This document shows, one piece after another, positions 1-8,834 of a stretch of 44,436 nt of DNA. The DNA is from Lachnospiraceae bacterium (GTDB lineage: Bacteria; Bacillota; Clostridia; Lachnospirales; Lachnospiraceae): NCBI GenBank assembly GCA_900766815.1, contig CAAFWV010000099.1, positions 1-44,436 of the forward strand, given 5' to 3'. A program made the position numbers and the translations under genes. The notes under the pieces were generated by a model. It did not search any database, was not told where the DNA came from, and was given only the letters and a program-made list of their open reading frames with translations. Position 1 is the first letter of the stretch, and every line of letters begins with the position of its first letter.

Positions 1-2343
1 GACGGAAGTGCTGTTATCAGAACACTCATTAACGGCGGTGCCAACCTGAATTATGATGTCAGCTTCAGATCCGACAACACCTCGGTAGCAGAGGTAAGCG
101 AGCAGGGTGTGATCACAGGCAAGAAGCCCGGCAAGGCAACCATCACAGTATGCGCCGACGGCATCAATTCGGCAACCTGTGCGGTAAATGTCATCAAGGC
201 AGATATTTCCGTGGACGATGCTGCCCTTGAGCCTATTGATATCACCTACGACCCGAACAGAACTCTGAAGGACATTGAGCTTCCCGACGGCTACAGCTTC
301 GCAAATCCCGATACGGTTCCGACCGTAACCAACGAAGGCTACACGGTAAATTATGCTCCTGATGAGAGCAAATACAATTCAATTTCAATGAACGTGACCA
401 TCAATGTGGCTAAGGCAACCGTAAGTGCAGATGACCTCACCATTCCGAGTGACCTTGAATGCAACGTATCAACTGAGCTTTCATCCATCCCTCTTCCCAA
501 GAATTATTCATGGGTAGACGGCGGAAGCATAGTTTCATCAAGGGCGGGCGTCTACACCTACAAGGCAAATTACTGCCCCGACTATGACAACTATGAGGTC
601 CTTAAGGACATCGAGATATCGGTTAAGGTTAACTGTGTTGAACATAACTTCAGCGACTGGTCAATTTCCGGCAATGTGAAGACCAGACATTGTCTTAATT
701 GTGATGCGTCCGAGACGCTAGACATCGTGGATGAGGTCGATGATGACGACTGTCTGACTAACGGCCACGACATGGTTGACGGTGTCTGCTCAAGATGCGG
801 CTATAAGGAGCCGACGGTTGATGAGCACATCCATTCCTACACGGAATCCGGAGACACAGCTACCTGCGAGGAGGACGGTCAGAAGACCTTCACCTGCTCG
901 TGCGGCGATTCCTACAACGAGCCGTCCAAGGCGAAGGGACACAGTTATCTGAAGGGTGTCTGTAAGAATTGTGGTGCTTCAATTAAGGTTACCCCCGCAA
1001 TTACAGCGATTCCTTCAACCATTCCGGAAAAAACGCCCTCGCCATCGGTAGCACCGACCAACAAGCCGGCAGCAACTGAGGCGGTGACCCCGAATGTAAC
1101 CAAGACTCCGAGTCCAACAGTAACCAAGACTCCGAGTCCCACAGTTACTAATACCCCGACACCGACAAGCGCACCTACCAAGGCACCAACCCCGACACCA
1201 AGTAAGTCCGTAGTGCCTGAGATCACCAAGCTTGTAACCCCGACACCTACGAGTGCACCGACAAGCGCACCTACCAAGGCGCCAACCCCGACGAGTGAGC
1301 CTACCAAGGCACCGACTCCGACGGTCACCAAGACCCCGATTCCAACAACTACCCCGACAACTGCACCAACCAATGCACCCACAACTGCCGGCGGAAATGA
1401 CAACAATAATAATGCTACCGGCAATACTAACACCACAAGTGAAGGCAGCACCGGCACCATAGCATTGCCGACCATAGTTCCGCTTCCTTCAACAGGTAAC
1501 GGCAATCAGGCGATCGGCGGAGCAGGCGGAGCCGGCAATACAGCAGGTGGCGCAGCTACAGGCAATAACACAACTGCAGAGACTGCTAACGGAGCCGGTA
1601 ATACGGCCAACACCAACCCGACAGATGCTGACCTTACAGAGCCTGACGACTACGGAATTGATCCCGTGACAGGCCTTCCGATTGGTGAAGACGGTAGCGC
1701 TGTCGGAAACGATGGCAGTGAAGCAGGCGGCTCACATGACACAGTTAAGCCCGTAATAGAGCTTGAGAACAATACCGTAATAACCGGTGAAACCCTTAAA
1801 AATATGGGTATCTCGGGCGAGGTAGAACTTAAGCTTGATAACGGAGTGACCTGGGATATCGACCTCACGGGAGCTGATATGGAAGCCTTAAGCATCGACC
1901 TTCAGGTAGACTTAGGCAATGCCGCGGTTCCTGAGGAAGTAATAGATAAGCTTGACTGCTATGAATATATGCTGATGAGTCTGTCACATGACGGCGAATT
2001 CGGCTTCAGGGTTAAGCTCGCAGTTCCGGTTCCGGAATCAGAGCAGGGCAGATATGCGAACCTCTATTATTACAACCCTGTGACTAAGAAGACGGAGCTT
2101 GTGGACTCAGTGCTCGTAACAGACCAAACAGCGACCTTTAGCATGAGCCATGCTTCCGACTATGTCATCACCTTCACCGACAGGCAGCAGGTGGTTGGCA
2201 ACGGCATGAACGTCATGATGATAATATTAATTGTATTAATCGTTGTGGTAGGACTTGGAGTTCTGGGCTTCCTGCTGTGGAAGCTTAGAGCCATCCCGAT
2301 AGAAAATGATTACTTTGATGAAGAGGACAACTCTCTGACCTAA
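1..2343 (+). CDS. Surface protein with Ig-like domains, Thr/Pro-rich linker and C-terminal membrane anchor (5' end missing)
   Basis: The frame is open from base 1, so the true start lies upstream; 780 residues are visible. The first ~55 residues end in GKKPGKATITV, typical of a Big_2 bacterial Ig-like fold. Two further Ig/MBG-like segments follow (about residues 70-215). Next come four short Cys/His motifs (HCLNC, CSRCG, CSCG, CKNCG) at about nt 685-995, then a Thr/Pro repeat (nt 1084-1389), an Asn/Gly-rich stretch, and a beta-rich domain. A single hydrophobic helix (about residues 734-760) follows, with a short charged tail rich in Asp/Glu. There is no LPXTG motif, so anchoring is probably by this helix. 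The role is inferred as a cell-surface stalk or adhesin; the ligand is unknown. It lies directly upstream of the MBOAT gene (9 bp gap) and may share its transcript. Confidence 0.8.
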   Translation, partial: DGSAVIRTLINGGANLNYDVSFRSDNTSVAEVSEQGVITGKKPGKATITVCADGINSATCAVNVIKADISVDDAALEPIDITYDPNRTLKDIELPDGYSFANPDTVPTVTNEGYTVNYAPDESKYNSISMNVTINVAKATVSADDLTIPSDLECNVSTELSSIPLPKNYSWVDGGSIVSSRAGVYTYKANYCPDYDNYEVLKDIEISVKVNCVEHNFSDWSISGNVKTRHCLNCDASETLDIVDEVDDDDCLTNGHDMVDGVCSRCGYKEPTVDEHIHSYTESGDTATCEEDGQKTFTCSCGDSYNEPSKAKGHSYLKGVCKNCGASIKVTPAITAIPSTIPEKTPSPSVAPTNKPAATEAVTPNVTKTPSPTVTKTPSPTVTNTPTPTSAPTKAPTPTPSKSVVPEITKLVTPTPTSAPTSAPTKAPTPTSEPTKAPTPTVTKTPIPTTTPTTAPTNAPTTAGGNDNNNNATGNTNTTSEGSTGTIALPTIVPLPSTGNGNQAIGGAGGAGNTAGGAATGNNTTAETANGAGNTANTNPTDADLTEPDDYGIDPVTGLPIGEDGSAVGNDGSEAGGSHDTVKPVIELENNTVITGETLKNMGISGEVELKLDNGVTWDIDLTGADMEALSIDLQVDLGNAAVPEEVIDKLDCYEYMLMSLSHDGEFGFRVKLAVPVPESEQGRYANLYYYNPVTKKTELVDSVLVTDQTATFSMSHASDYVITFTDRQQVVGNGMNVMMIILIVLIVVVGLGVLGFLLWKLRAIPIENDYFDEEDNSLT
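1084..1389 (+). repeat. Degenerate Thr/Pro codon repeats inside the surface protein
   Basis: Short units such as ACTCCGAGTCCAACAGT and ACACCGACAAGCGCACC recur with small changes and encode TPSPTVTK- and APTKAPTP-like peptides. This is a low-complexity linker, likely extended and possibly O-glycosylated. Such DNA is prone to slippage and copy-number change. Confidence 0.75.
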
Positions 2344-2352
2344 GGGGGCAAT

Positions 2353-3810
2353 ATGTTATTCAACTCATACATCTTCATATTGCTCTTTCTGCCTCTGGTT
2401 CTTATATCCTTCTACACACTGAAGGGCAGGAGCCGGAGGGCCTGCGAGGTCGTGCTGGTGATATTCAGCCTCTGGTTCTACGGCTATTTCAACTTAAGCT
2501 ACCTGTGGATCATGCTCTTCTCCATTGTCATGAATTATGCGGTATACCTGTGGATTGGACGAAGCGGCAACAGGCGAATAGCCCTTGCTCTCGGCATTGT
2601 ACTCAACCTGGGACTGCTATTTTACTTCAAGTACTTTGACTTCTTCATAGACAATTGCAACGCGGCACTTAAGCTCGACCTACCACTGAAGCACATAGTC
2701 CTGCCTCTTGGAATCAGCTTTTTCACCTTCCAGCAGATAGGCTTTCTTACAGACACCTATAGGGGCAAAACCGCGAGAACTGACTTTATCGATTATGCCT
2801 TATTTGTGTCCTTCTTCCCTCAGCTGGTAGCAGGACCGATAGTGGAATATGAGGAAATGATGCCTCAGTTTAGGCAGATAGGCAGGAGGATTACTGAGCA
2901 GGAATTTGCATCCTCCATATTCATGTTTATCATGGGTCTGGCTAAGAAGGTGCTTATAGCCGATACCTTCGGAATTGCCGTAGACTGGGCGTTCGATGCA
3001 GTGAATTACGGAATCAATTCCACGGAGGCTCTTCTTGCCATTGTCTTCTATACACTGCAGCTTTATTTTGATTTCAGCGGATATTGCGACATGGCGATAG
3101 GACTTGCCGGAATGCTTGGAATCAGGCTTCCGGTGAACTTTGATTCGCCCTATAAGGCAATACATATAATAGATTTCTGGAAGAGGTGGCATATCACCCT
3201 TAACAGATTCTTTATGAAGAATATCTATATTCCGTTAGGCGGTAACAGGAAGGGCAGGGCGAGGATGTATATTAACCTTGCTGTTGTATTCCTGCTTAGC
3301 GGTATCTGGCACGGTGCCGGATGGAATTACATCCTCTGGGGTGTTATGCACGGTGCTCTGTACATAATTACCAGATTCGCACTGGAGCATACCGGCGAGT
3401 GGCATAGGATATCCAAGGCTGTATCAAGGATATTCACCTTCGTGTTTGTTGCGATAGCATGGACCTATTTCAGGGCTCCCGATATAGCGACCGGAACGGA
3501 GATGCTTAGAACAGTGCTTAAGTTTGATTTCAATGCAGTTGCTGCACCCATGTATGAGGCCTTCAATATGGGAGAGCTTTGGTATGTACTTAAGGTTACA
3601 CACCTGGCATCAACTGCTATCGGTCCCATTATCTGTATGCTTGGCTTCTTAATTGTCAGCCTGCTTACAGTAAACCTTGCACCGAACAGTAGGTCCTTGT
3701 CTAAGAAGTGCAGATATGGAATACCTTCGGCAGCAGTACTTGCGGTTCTGTTTGTATGGTGCGTGATTTCTCTGTCAGGAGTCAGTACCTTCCTGTATTT
3801 TAATTTTTAA
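2353..3810 (+). CDS. MBOAT family membrane O-acyltransferase (AlgI/DltB-like)
   Basis: This 485-residue polytopic membrane protein has many hydrophobic helices and the family signature around SGIWHGAGWNYILWG. The invariant histidine is H320. Other conserved blocks are the FYFKYFDFF and LPLGISFFTFQQ segments and the DFWKRWHITL motif before the active site. AlgI/DltB-type MBOAT proteins move acyl (usually acetyl or D-alanyl) groups across the membrane to cell-wall or secreted polymers. The start at 2353 follows a strong AAGGGGG site. The SGNH-like gene that follows after 5 bp is the usual type of partner, which points to glycan O-acylation rather than D-alanylation, because no dltA or dltC is near. 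The substrate is unknown. Confidence 0.9.
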   Translation: MLFNSYIFILLFLPLVLISFYTLKGRSRRACEVVLVIFSLWFYGYFNLSYLWIMLFSIVMNYAVYLWIGRSGNRRIALALGIVLNLGLLFYFKYFDFFIDNCNAALKLDLPLKHIVLPLGISFFTFQQIGFLTDTYRGKTARTDFIDYALFVSFFPQLVAGPIVEYEEMMPQFRQIGRRITEQEFASSIFMFIMGLAKKVLIADTFGIAVDWAFDAVNYGINSTEALLAIVFYTLQLYFDFSGYCDMAIGLAGMLGIRLPVNFDSPYKAIHIIDFWKRWHITLNRFFMKNIYIPLGGNRKGRARMYINLAVVFLLSGIWHGAGWNYILWGVMHGALYIITRFALEHTGEWHRISKAVSRIFTFVFVAIAWTYFRAPDIATGTEMLRTVLKFDFNAVAAPMYEAFNMGELWYVLKVTHLASTAIGPIICMLGFLIVSLLTVNLAPNSRSLSKKCRYGIPSAAVLAVLFVWCVISLSGVSTFLYFNF

Positions 3811-3815
3811 GCGGT

Positions 3816-4853
3816 ATGAAGCGATTTTTCGTTACCCTGACAGTAATTGCGACTGTGGGGCTTGCAGGCTTTGCCTCAATAATTGCATATATTGACCCTT
3901 TCTTTCATTATCATAAGCCGATTGAGGGCTTCCCCTATGTGGTGGACGACCAGGTGGATATGAATCCGGGGCTTGCCAGGCATATGGACTACGACGGAGT
4001 GCTGCTGGGCTCGTCCATGACGGTGAACTTCACGGCATCAAGCTTCGAGCGTGACCTGGGGCTTAAGGTGCAGAAGCTCAGCTACAATGGAGCCTATCCC
4101 AAGGATCAGGCCAATATCATGGAGCAGGTGTTTGAGGCCAATCCGTCTGTTGAGAGGGTGTTCTTAGGAATAGATGAGCTTAATTATTCGGCTGATGTGA
4201 ATGAGACCAAGTATCCGGTGACGGACTATCTGTATGATAATAATCCGTTTAATGATGTGAAGTATCTGCTCAACAAGGATGTAATGCTTGATTATGTGCT
4301 GAAGCCCCTGGTGGACAGAAGCGATGCGACGGACTGGGATATGATATATCCGATGTGGTGGAAGCCGGAGCATTATAATCTGGCCAATGTGAGGCTGTAT
4401 TATACCCCGGCTGAGGAGATAACGGATACGACGCCGCTTGAGGAATATATTGCCGGGATTGAGAAGAATCTGGATGTGAATATTATTCCCTTTATTGTAG
4501 AGCATCCGGATACTGAGTTTACGATTTTTTACCCGCCCTACAGTATTCTCTACTGGTATGATGCCAAGAGGACGGGGGATGTGGACATTATTGTCGGTAA
4601 ATTAAAGTATATGACTGAGAGACTGCTTGCTTACGACAATGTGGAGGTCTATCTCTTCTGCGGGGATGAGGATATAATAACGAATTTCGACAACTATGCT
4701 GATTATACGCATTACAGCACAGCTGTCTGCGACTATATGGTCAGCTGTTTTGAGACCGGGGAGCATCGCATAGTATTTTCGAATTATGAGTCGGAGCTTG
4801 AGGCGCTAAGGCAGCTTGCTCTAAACTATCCATACGAGGATATTGATTTATGA
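3816..4853 (+). CDS. SGNH-like membrane-anchored protein, partner of the MBOAT acyltransferase
   Basis: The protein has 345 residues and an N-terminal signal anchor (about residues 5-25). A block I-like motif LLGSSM (S66/S67) and a C-terminal DxxH motif (DYTHYS, D296 and H299) match the layout of SGNH/GDSL folds such as AlgJ/AlgX/DltD-type partners. The catalytic domain should therefore face outside. The gene sits 5 bp after the MBOAT gene and overlaps the next gene by 4 bp (ATGA), so the three are probably co-translated. The likely role is the extracytoplasmic acyl-transfer step to a glycan. I see no closer named family, and activity is inferred from motifs only. Confidence 0.7.
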   Translation: MKRFFVTLTVIATVGLAGFASIIAYIDPFFHYHKPIEGFPYVVDDQVDMNPGLARHMDYDGVLLGSSMTVNFTASSFERDLGLKVQKLSYNGAYPKDQANIMEQVFEANPSVERVFLGIDELNYSADVNETKYPVTDYLYDNNPFNDVKYLLNKDVMLDYVLKPLVDRSDATDWDMIYPMWWKPEHYNLANVRLYYTPAEEITDTTPLEEYIAGIEKNLDVNIIPFIVEHPDTEFTIFYPPYSILYWYDAKRTGDVDIIVGKLKYMTERLLAYDNVEVYLFCGDEDIITNFDNYADYTHYSTAVCDYMVSCFETGEHRIVFSNYESELEALRQLALNYPYEDIDL

Positions 4854-5917
4854 TTATTTCGATACTGATATTAATTCTATTACTTGTATTGGTTCCCTTC
4901 TTCGTGGGCCTGATTCCGGGATATTTCATCCGCTCGCCCAGGCGCAGCCTGCCGACTGTATATATCTGCGGCTTCCTGACCTGTATGGCGATGTTCCAGA
5001 TAGTATGTGTGCCACTGGTGCTGACCAAACCGCACGAATTCAGCCTGGTGGTGGTGATATATTCCTGTGTGCTTGCGGCTCTGTCGATTGTCGGAATTAC
5101 TCTGGGTGTTGTGGATTACAGGCTGACAGGCAATAAATATGTGGCGGCAAGGAAGCTTGACAGAGTGGTCTCGAGGGATGAGGTTGTGATGTGGATACTG
5201 GCTATACTTGTAATCCTCATTCAGGTGGTGATGTCGGTAATTACACAGTCCTTCGACGGAGATGATGCCTACTATGTGGTTCAGTCTCTGCTTACGGTAG
5301 AGACGGATACCATGTATAGCATTAAGCCATATACAGGTCTGTCTACGGCAGTAGACCTAAGACATGCACTGGCGTCCATGCCCATGTGGGTGGCATATCT
5401 TAGCCGTATATCAGGTATTCATCCGACTATTATCAGTCATACCTGTCTGGGAGTTATACTTATTCCATTGCTGTATATGATTTATTATCAGTGCGGTAAG
5501 CTGTTGTTCAGGAAGGATATCAGGAGGCTTCCGATATTCTTAATATTTGTTTCAATACTTTATGTATTTGGTAATGTTAGTATATATACCAACGAGACCT
5601 TCATGATGACCAGAACCTGGCAGGGCAAGGCCTTTCTTGCCAATATCTGTGTGCTTGCAGTTACCTGGCTCCTGCTTGAGATATATGATTCCGAGAATGA
5701 AGGCAGGGAGATGAGGATAGGCTACTGGGTGACACTGACTGTAACCAATGTGGTTGCGGCAATGTGCTCGACGGCAAGTATATTCTTAATCGGATTATTA
5801 ATCGGTATTGTCGGAGCGGTTATGACAGTACACAAGAAGGACATTCAGGTAGCACTCAGACTGCTGGTTACCTGCGTACCGCTGCTCATATATGCGGGAA
5901 TTTTCCTTATGGTGTAA
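4850..5917 (+). CDS. DUF6077-like polytopic membrane protein, N-terminal part of a split gene
   Basis: This 355-residue ORF is highly hydrophobic, with about eight predicted membrane helices. It includes a QSFDGDDAYYVVQSL motif on the outside after the third or fourth helix, which resembles the acidic loop of GT-C-type glycosyltransferases and DUF6077 proteins. It starts inside the stop codon of the SGNH gene (ATGA overlap). It stops at TAA 5915-5917 in the middle of a membrane helix (LLIYAGIFLMV). The next ORF (6059-6883) lies in the same frame and looks like the rest of the same protein. The family name is recalled, not searched. It is probably a pseudogene half or a recently split gene. 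Confidence 0.6.
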   Translation: MIISILILILLLVLVPFFVGLIPGYFIRSPRRSLPTVYICGFLTCMAMFQIVCVPLVLTKPHEFSLVVVIYSCVLAALSIVGITLGVVDYRLTGNKYVAARKLDRVVSRDEVVMWILAILVILIQVVMSVITQSFDGDDAYYVVQSLLTVETDTMYSIKPYTGLSTAVDLRHALASMPMWVAYLSRISGIHPTIISHTCLGVILIPLLYMIYYQCGKLLFRKDIRRLPIFLIFVSILYVFGNVSIYTNETFMMTRTWQGKAFLANICVLAVTWLLLEIYDSENEGREMRIGYWVTLTVTNVVAAMCSTASIFLIGLLIGIVGAVMTVHKKDIQVALRLLVTCVPLLIYAGIFLMV

Positions 5918-6058
5918 GCTTACAGAATAATGACATTACGATGCAGATTAATGTAATTTGGAATTGATTATGGATTGTATCATAATGAATGTGATTCACA
6001 GATCTAATTCACAGATTTAAATCGTTATTGATAATAGATATAATATTTAGACCAATTT

Positions 6059-6883
6059 ATGACAGAGACACTTGAAATCTTAAAAGCATATAACGGAACA
6101 GGATATTACGGAATGCTCTTCATAGCATCCCTTCTGTATCTGTACTTTACGGAGGAGGACACTCATACCAAGAAGCTGCTGGTTATTGTGCCCACCGTTA
6201 TTCAGGTACTGTTCTTAATTCCGTATTTCTATATGATATACAACAAATTGGATGAGGGAACCTATTACAGACTACTGTGGCTTCTTCCAACAACACTGGT
6301 TATAGCATATACTGCCTGTAAGATCATCGATACTCATACGAGACTCGGTGTTATTGTCATGGCAGTAATACTTGCGCTGTCAGGCACAATAGTCTATGCG
6401 GGAAGCAATGTATCCATTGCGGAGAATGAATACAATCTTCCCGATGAGGTTATCGAACTTGCGGATATGGTGAAGCCTGCGGAGGGCAGGGAAAGGGTAT
6501 GGGCGGCCTTCCCGCCGGTGCTTGTCCACTACGTCAGACAGTATACGACTGAGATTATGCTGCCCTTCGGAAGGGACAGTCTGGTAGACCAGTGGAATGC
6601 TCCGATGAATCCGCTCTTTGACCTCTATATGGAGCCGACCATGGATGCGGCTAAGCTCAGTGAATATGCCACCAAATATTACTGCAATTATGTAATAGTT
6701 GAGAAGGATAAGAAGGTTATCGGGGATATAGAAGATAATAACTTCGAATATGTCGGAGAGACGGCTAATTATACCGTATATCACAACAAGCTGGTACCTT
6801 TCTGGGATGAGATTGAAGAGGGCGTGAACTTCTATTCGTTTATTGATGAGCTCTACGCTCCCGAAGAGGATGCACAGGAGTAG
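6059..6883 (+). CDS. DUF6077-like membrane protein, C-terminal part of a split gene
   Basis: The 274 residues contain about four membrane helices (residues 15-125) followed by a soluble C-terminal domain ending in acidic residues. The segment RLLWLLPTTLVIAYTA is typical of the C-terminal half of DUF6077/YfhO-like envelope proteins. The ATG at 6059 has no ribosome binding site (upstream AATATTTAGACCAATTT). The frame equals that of the upstream half. The 141 bases between them hold at least seven in-frame stops. Separate translation is therefore doubtful, and the pair is best read as one broken gene. Confidence 0.55.
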   Translation: MTETLEILKAYNGTGYYGMLFIASLLYLYFTEEDTHTKKLLVIVPTVIQVLFLIPYFYMIYNKLDEGTYYRLLWLLPTTLVIAYTACKIIDTHTRLGVIVMAVILALSGTIVYAGSNVSIAENEYNLPDEVIELADMVKPAEGRERVWAAFPPVLVHYVRQYTTEIMLPFGRDSLVDQWNAPMNPLFDLYMEPTMDAAKLSEYATKYYCNYVIVEKDKKVIGDIEDNNFEYVGETANYTVYHNKLVPFWDEIEEGVNFYSFIDELYAPEEDAQE

Positions 6884-6954
6884 AATTGCCGGTATTACAG
6901 CACAGAGGCGTAAATCTGAGCTACCGGATATCCGGTGGCGGATTGGAGAAATAT

Positions 6955-7839
6955 ATGTGGATTGCAAATAACTGGAAGGATTATGAGGTAATAGATACAT
7001 CTGACGGCGAGAAGCTGGAGCGGTGGGGTGACTATATTCTCAGGCGGCCCGACCCACAGGTAATATGGAACACAGATAAGACTAATCCATTATGGAGGAA
7101 ATACCACGGTCATTATCACCGCAGCAAATCAGGTGGCGGTGAATGGGAAGGACGGAATCTCCCCGAGGAATGGCAGATAGGCTATGGGGATTTACGATTC
7201 AATCTTAAGCCGTTCAGCTTCAAGCATACAGGACTCTTCCCTGAGCAGGCAGTCAACTGGGACTGGTTTGGCAATATCATCCGTGAGGAGATTGCCTCAG
7301 GCAGGAGAAAAGCGGGAGAGATTAAGGTACTGAACCTCTTTGCATACACAGGAGGTGCCACCCTCTCTGCACTTAATGCAGGAGCCATGGTTACCCATGT
7401 GGATGCATCCAAGGGTATGGTAGGCTGGGCCAAGGAGAATGCTGCAGCATCAGGGCTTGCCGACAGACCTGTAAGGTGGCTTGTGGATGACTGTGTCAAA
7501 TTCGTGGAGCGTGAGATAAGACGAGGCAACAAATATGATGCCATAATCATGGACCCACCGTCCTACGGAAGAGGGCCCAAGGGGGAGACCTGGAAGATAG
7601 AAGAGAGTATCTATCCTTTTATCGAGCTTACGACTAACATACTGAGTGAGTCTCCACTGTTTTTCCTCATTAATTCATATACGACGGGACTCCAGCCTGC
7701 AGTATTAAGCTATATGATGCATATGACCATCGTCAGCAAATTCGGCGGAAGGGTTGTGTCGGATGAGATAGGACTGCCGGTAAGGGATACGGGGCTGGTG
7801 CTGCCCTGCGGCGCTTCCGGAAGATGGGAGAGGGTGTAA
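6955..7839 (+). CDS. Class I SAM-dependent rRNA methyltransferase (RlmI/RlmK-like)
   Basis: I start at ATG 6955, where GGATTGGAG precedes the codon; this gives 294 residues. An upstream in-frame ATG at 6886 has no such support and adds a poorly conserved extension. The protein has the SAM-binding block VLNLFAYTGGATLSALNAGA and then VTHVDASKGMVGWAKEN, and the catalytic-type motif IIMDPPSYGRGPKGE. These fit the Methyltrans_SAM (PF10672) family related to RlmI, which makes 5-methylcytosine in 23S rRNA. The PUA domain of full-length RlmI is absent, as in many Firmicutes homologues. It lies inside an otherwise envelope-related operon, so it may be only a positional guest. The exact base modified is unknown. 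Confidence 0.85.
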   Translation: MWIANNWKDYEVIDTSDGEKLERWGDYILRRPDPQVIWNTDKTNPLWRKYHGHYHRSKSGGGEWEGRNLPEEWQIGYGDLRFNLKPFSFKHTGLFPEQAVNWDWFGNIIREEIASGRRKAGEIKVLNLFAYTGGATLSALNAGAMVTHVDASKGMVGWAKENAAASGLADRPVRWLVDDCVKFVEREIRRGNKYDAIIMDPPSYGRGPKGETWKIEESIYPFIELTTNILSESPLFFLINSYTTGLQPAVLSYMMHMTIVSKFGGRVVSDEIGLPVRDTGLVLPCGASGRWERV

Positions 7840-7905
7840 TCAACTACTCATAATCTGAAGCTCATGGCAACATGCCAATGACAAATGAAGAGAGGAGTTA
7901 ATATT

Positions 7906-8832
7906 ATGAAGAAGGAATATATTATCCAGATAGTGATAGGCGCCCTGGCGCTGCTTCTGGTTGTATTTATGGTGGTAAAGGTAGTTAACTGGAACAAGGG
8001 CAAGGATTCCGACTACAATCCGGATGAGAACAATACGGAATTCGATGTTGAACCGACTGATTACATTCAGCCGCTTAGTGCTGAGCAGATAGCAGGCAAG
8101 GTCGATGATGGCGTTACTACCTTCCTGTGTATCGGTAACAGTCCTTTTGCAGACAACTACAGTGACAACAATCTGGCAGAGGCGCTGGGTGAGGTATATG
8201 ATGCGACTGTAATTAATGCGGGAATTGCAGGCTCCTACATCACGCAGAAGAATGCGGAGGTAAGCGCTGATTATATTGAGGATGGTGTCAGCCTGTATCA
8301 GATGGCTACAGCCATAGGAAGCGGGGACTTCTCAACTGTTAAGGCAACGGCAGAGAGTATGGGGGATGAAGCAAGGGCGGCAGTAAGTGCTCTCGAGAAT
8401 ACAGACTTTACCAAGGTTGATGCGATTTTTATAATGTATAATCTTGAGGATTATGCGGACCACAGACCTTTGGGTAGTGAGTCGGTGGAGGATGTGACCT
8501 GTATATATGGTGCGGTATTTAAAGCGATACAGGCGATTCAGGAGGCTTATCCTTATATCAAGGTGATTATGCTTTCGCAGCCGGCGGGCGGAATTACGAT
8601 TGATAATTTCTATGTGGACGGCGATAAGCATGATATTGGCTGCGGCACGCTGACCGATTACGTAACCTTCGAGACACAGGCGGTGGCATCAAGGGGTGCC
8701 TGCTTCGTGGACGTGTATTATGGGGCGATAAATATTGATCAGAGGGATGAATATCTCTATGATGATTATCACATTAATGATGATGGGGCCATGTCGATTG
8801 CAAGACGTGTTAAGAAATTGGGGGCATATTAG
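7906..8832 (+). CDS. SGNH/GDSL hydrolase-like membrane-anchored protein
   Basis: I start at ATG 7906, which follows GAGGAGT at ideal spacing; an in-frame ATG at 7885 lacks a good site. The protein has 308 residues and an N-terminal transmembrane helix (about residues 7-26). A block I motif FLCIGNSPF carries Asn (N78) where GDSL enzymes have Asp before the Ser (S79). The C-terminal DDYHIND motif supplies D286 and H289. This matches an SGNH fold facing outside. The gene is 2 bp from the acyltransferase-3 gene that follows, so the two probably form a second acyl donor/transfer pair, parallel to the MBOAT/SGNH pair upstream. Esterase activity is an alternative. Confidence 0.7.
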   Translation: MKKEYIIQIVIGALALLLVVFMVVKVVNWNKGKDSDYNPDENNTEFDVEPTDYIQPLSAEQIAGKVDDGVTTFLCIGNSPFADNYSDNNLAEALGEVYDATVINAGIAGSYITQKNAEVSADYIEDGVSLYQMATAIGSGDFSTVKATAESMGDEARAAVSALENTDFTKVDAIFIMYNLEDYADHRPLGSESVEDVTCIYGAVFKAIQAIQEAYPYIKVIMLSQPAGGITIDNFYVDGDKHDIGCGTLTDYVTFETQAVASRGACFVDVYYGAINIDQRDEYLYDDYHINDDGAMSIARRVKKLGAY

Positions 8833-8834
8833 GT

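Noticed and set aside
945..1505. 186-codon Val/Gly-rich minus-strand frame
   Set aside because: It is the complement of the Thr/Pro repeat in the surface protein.
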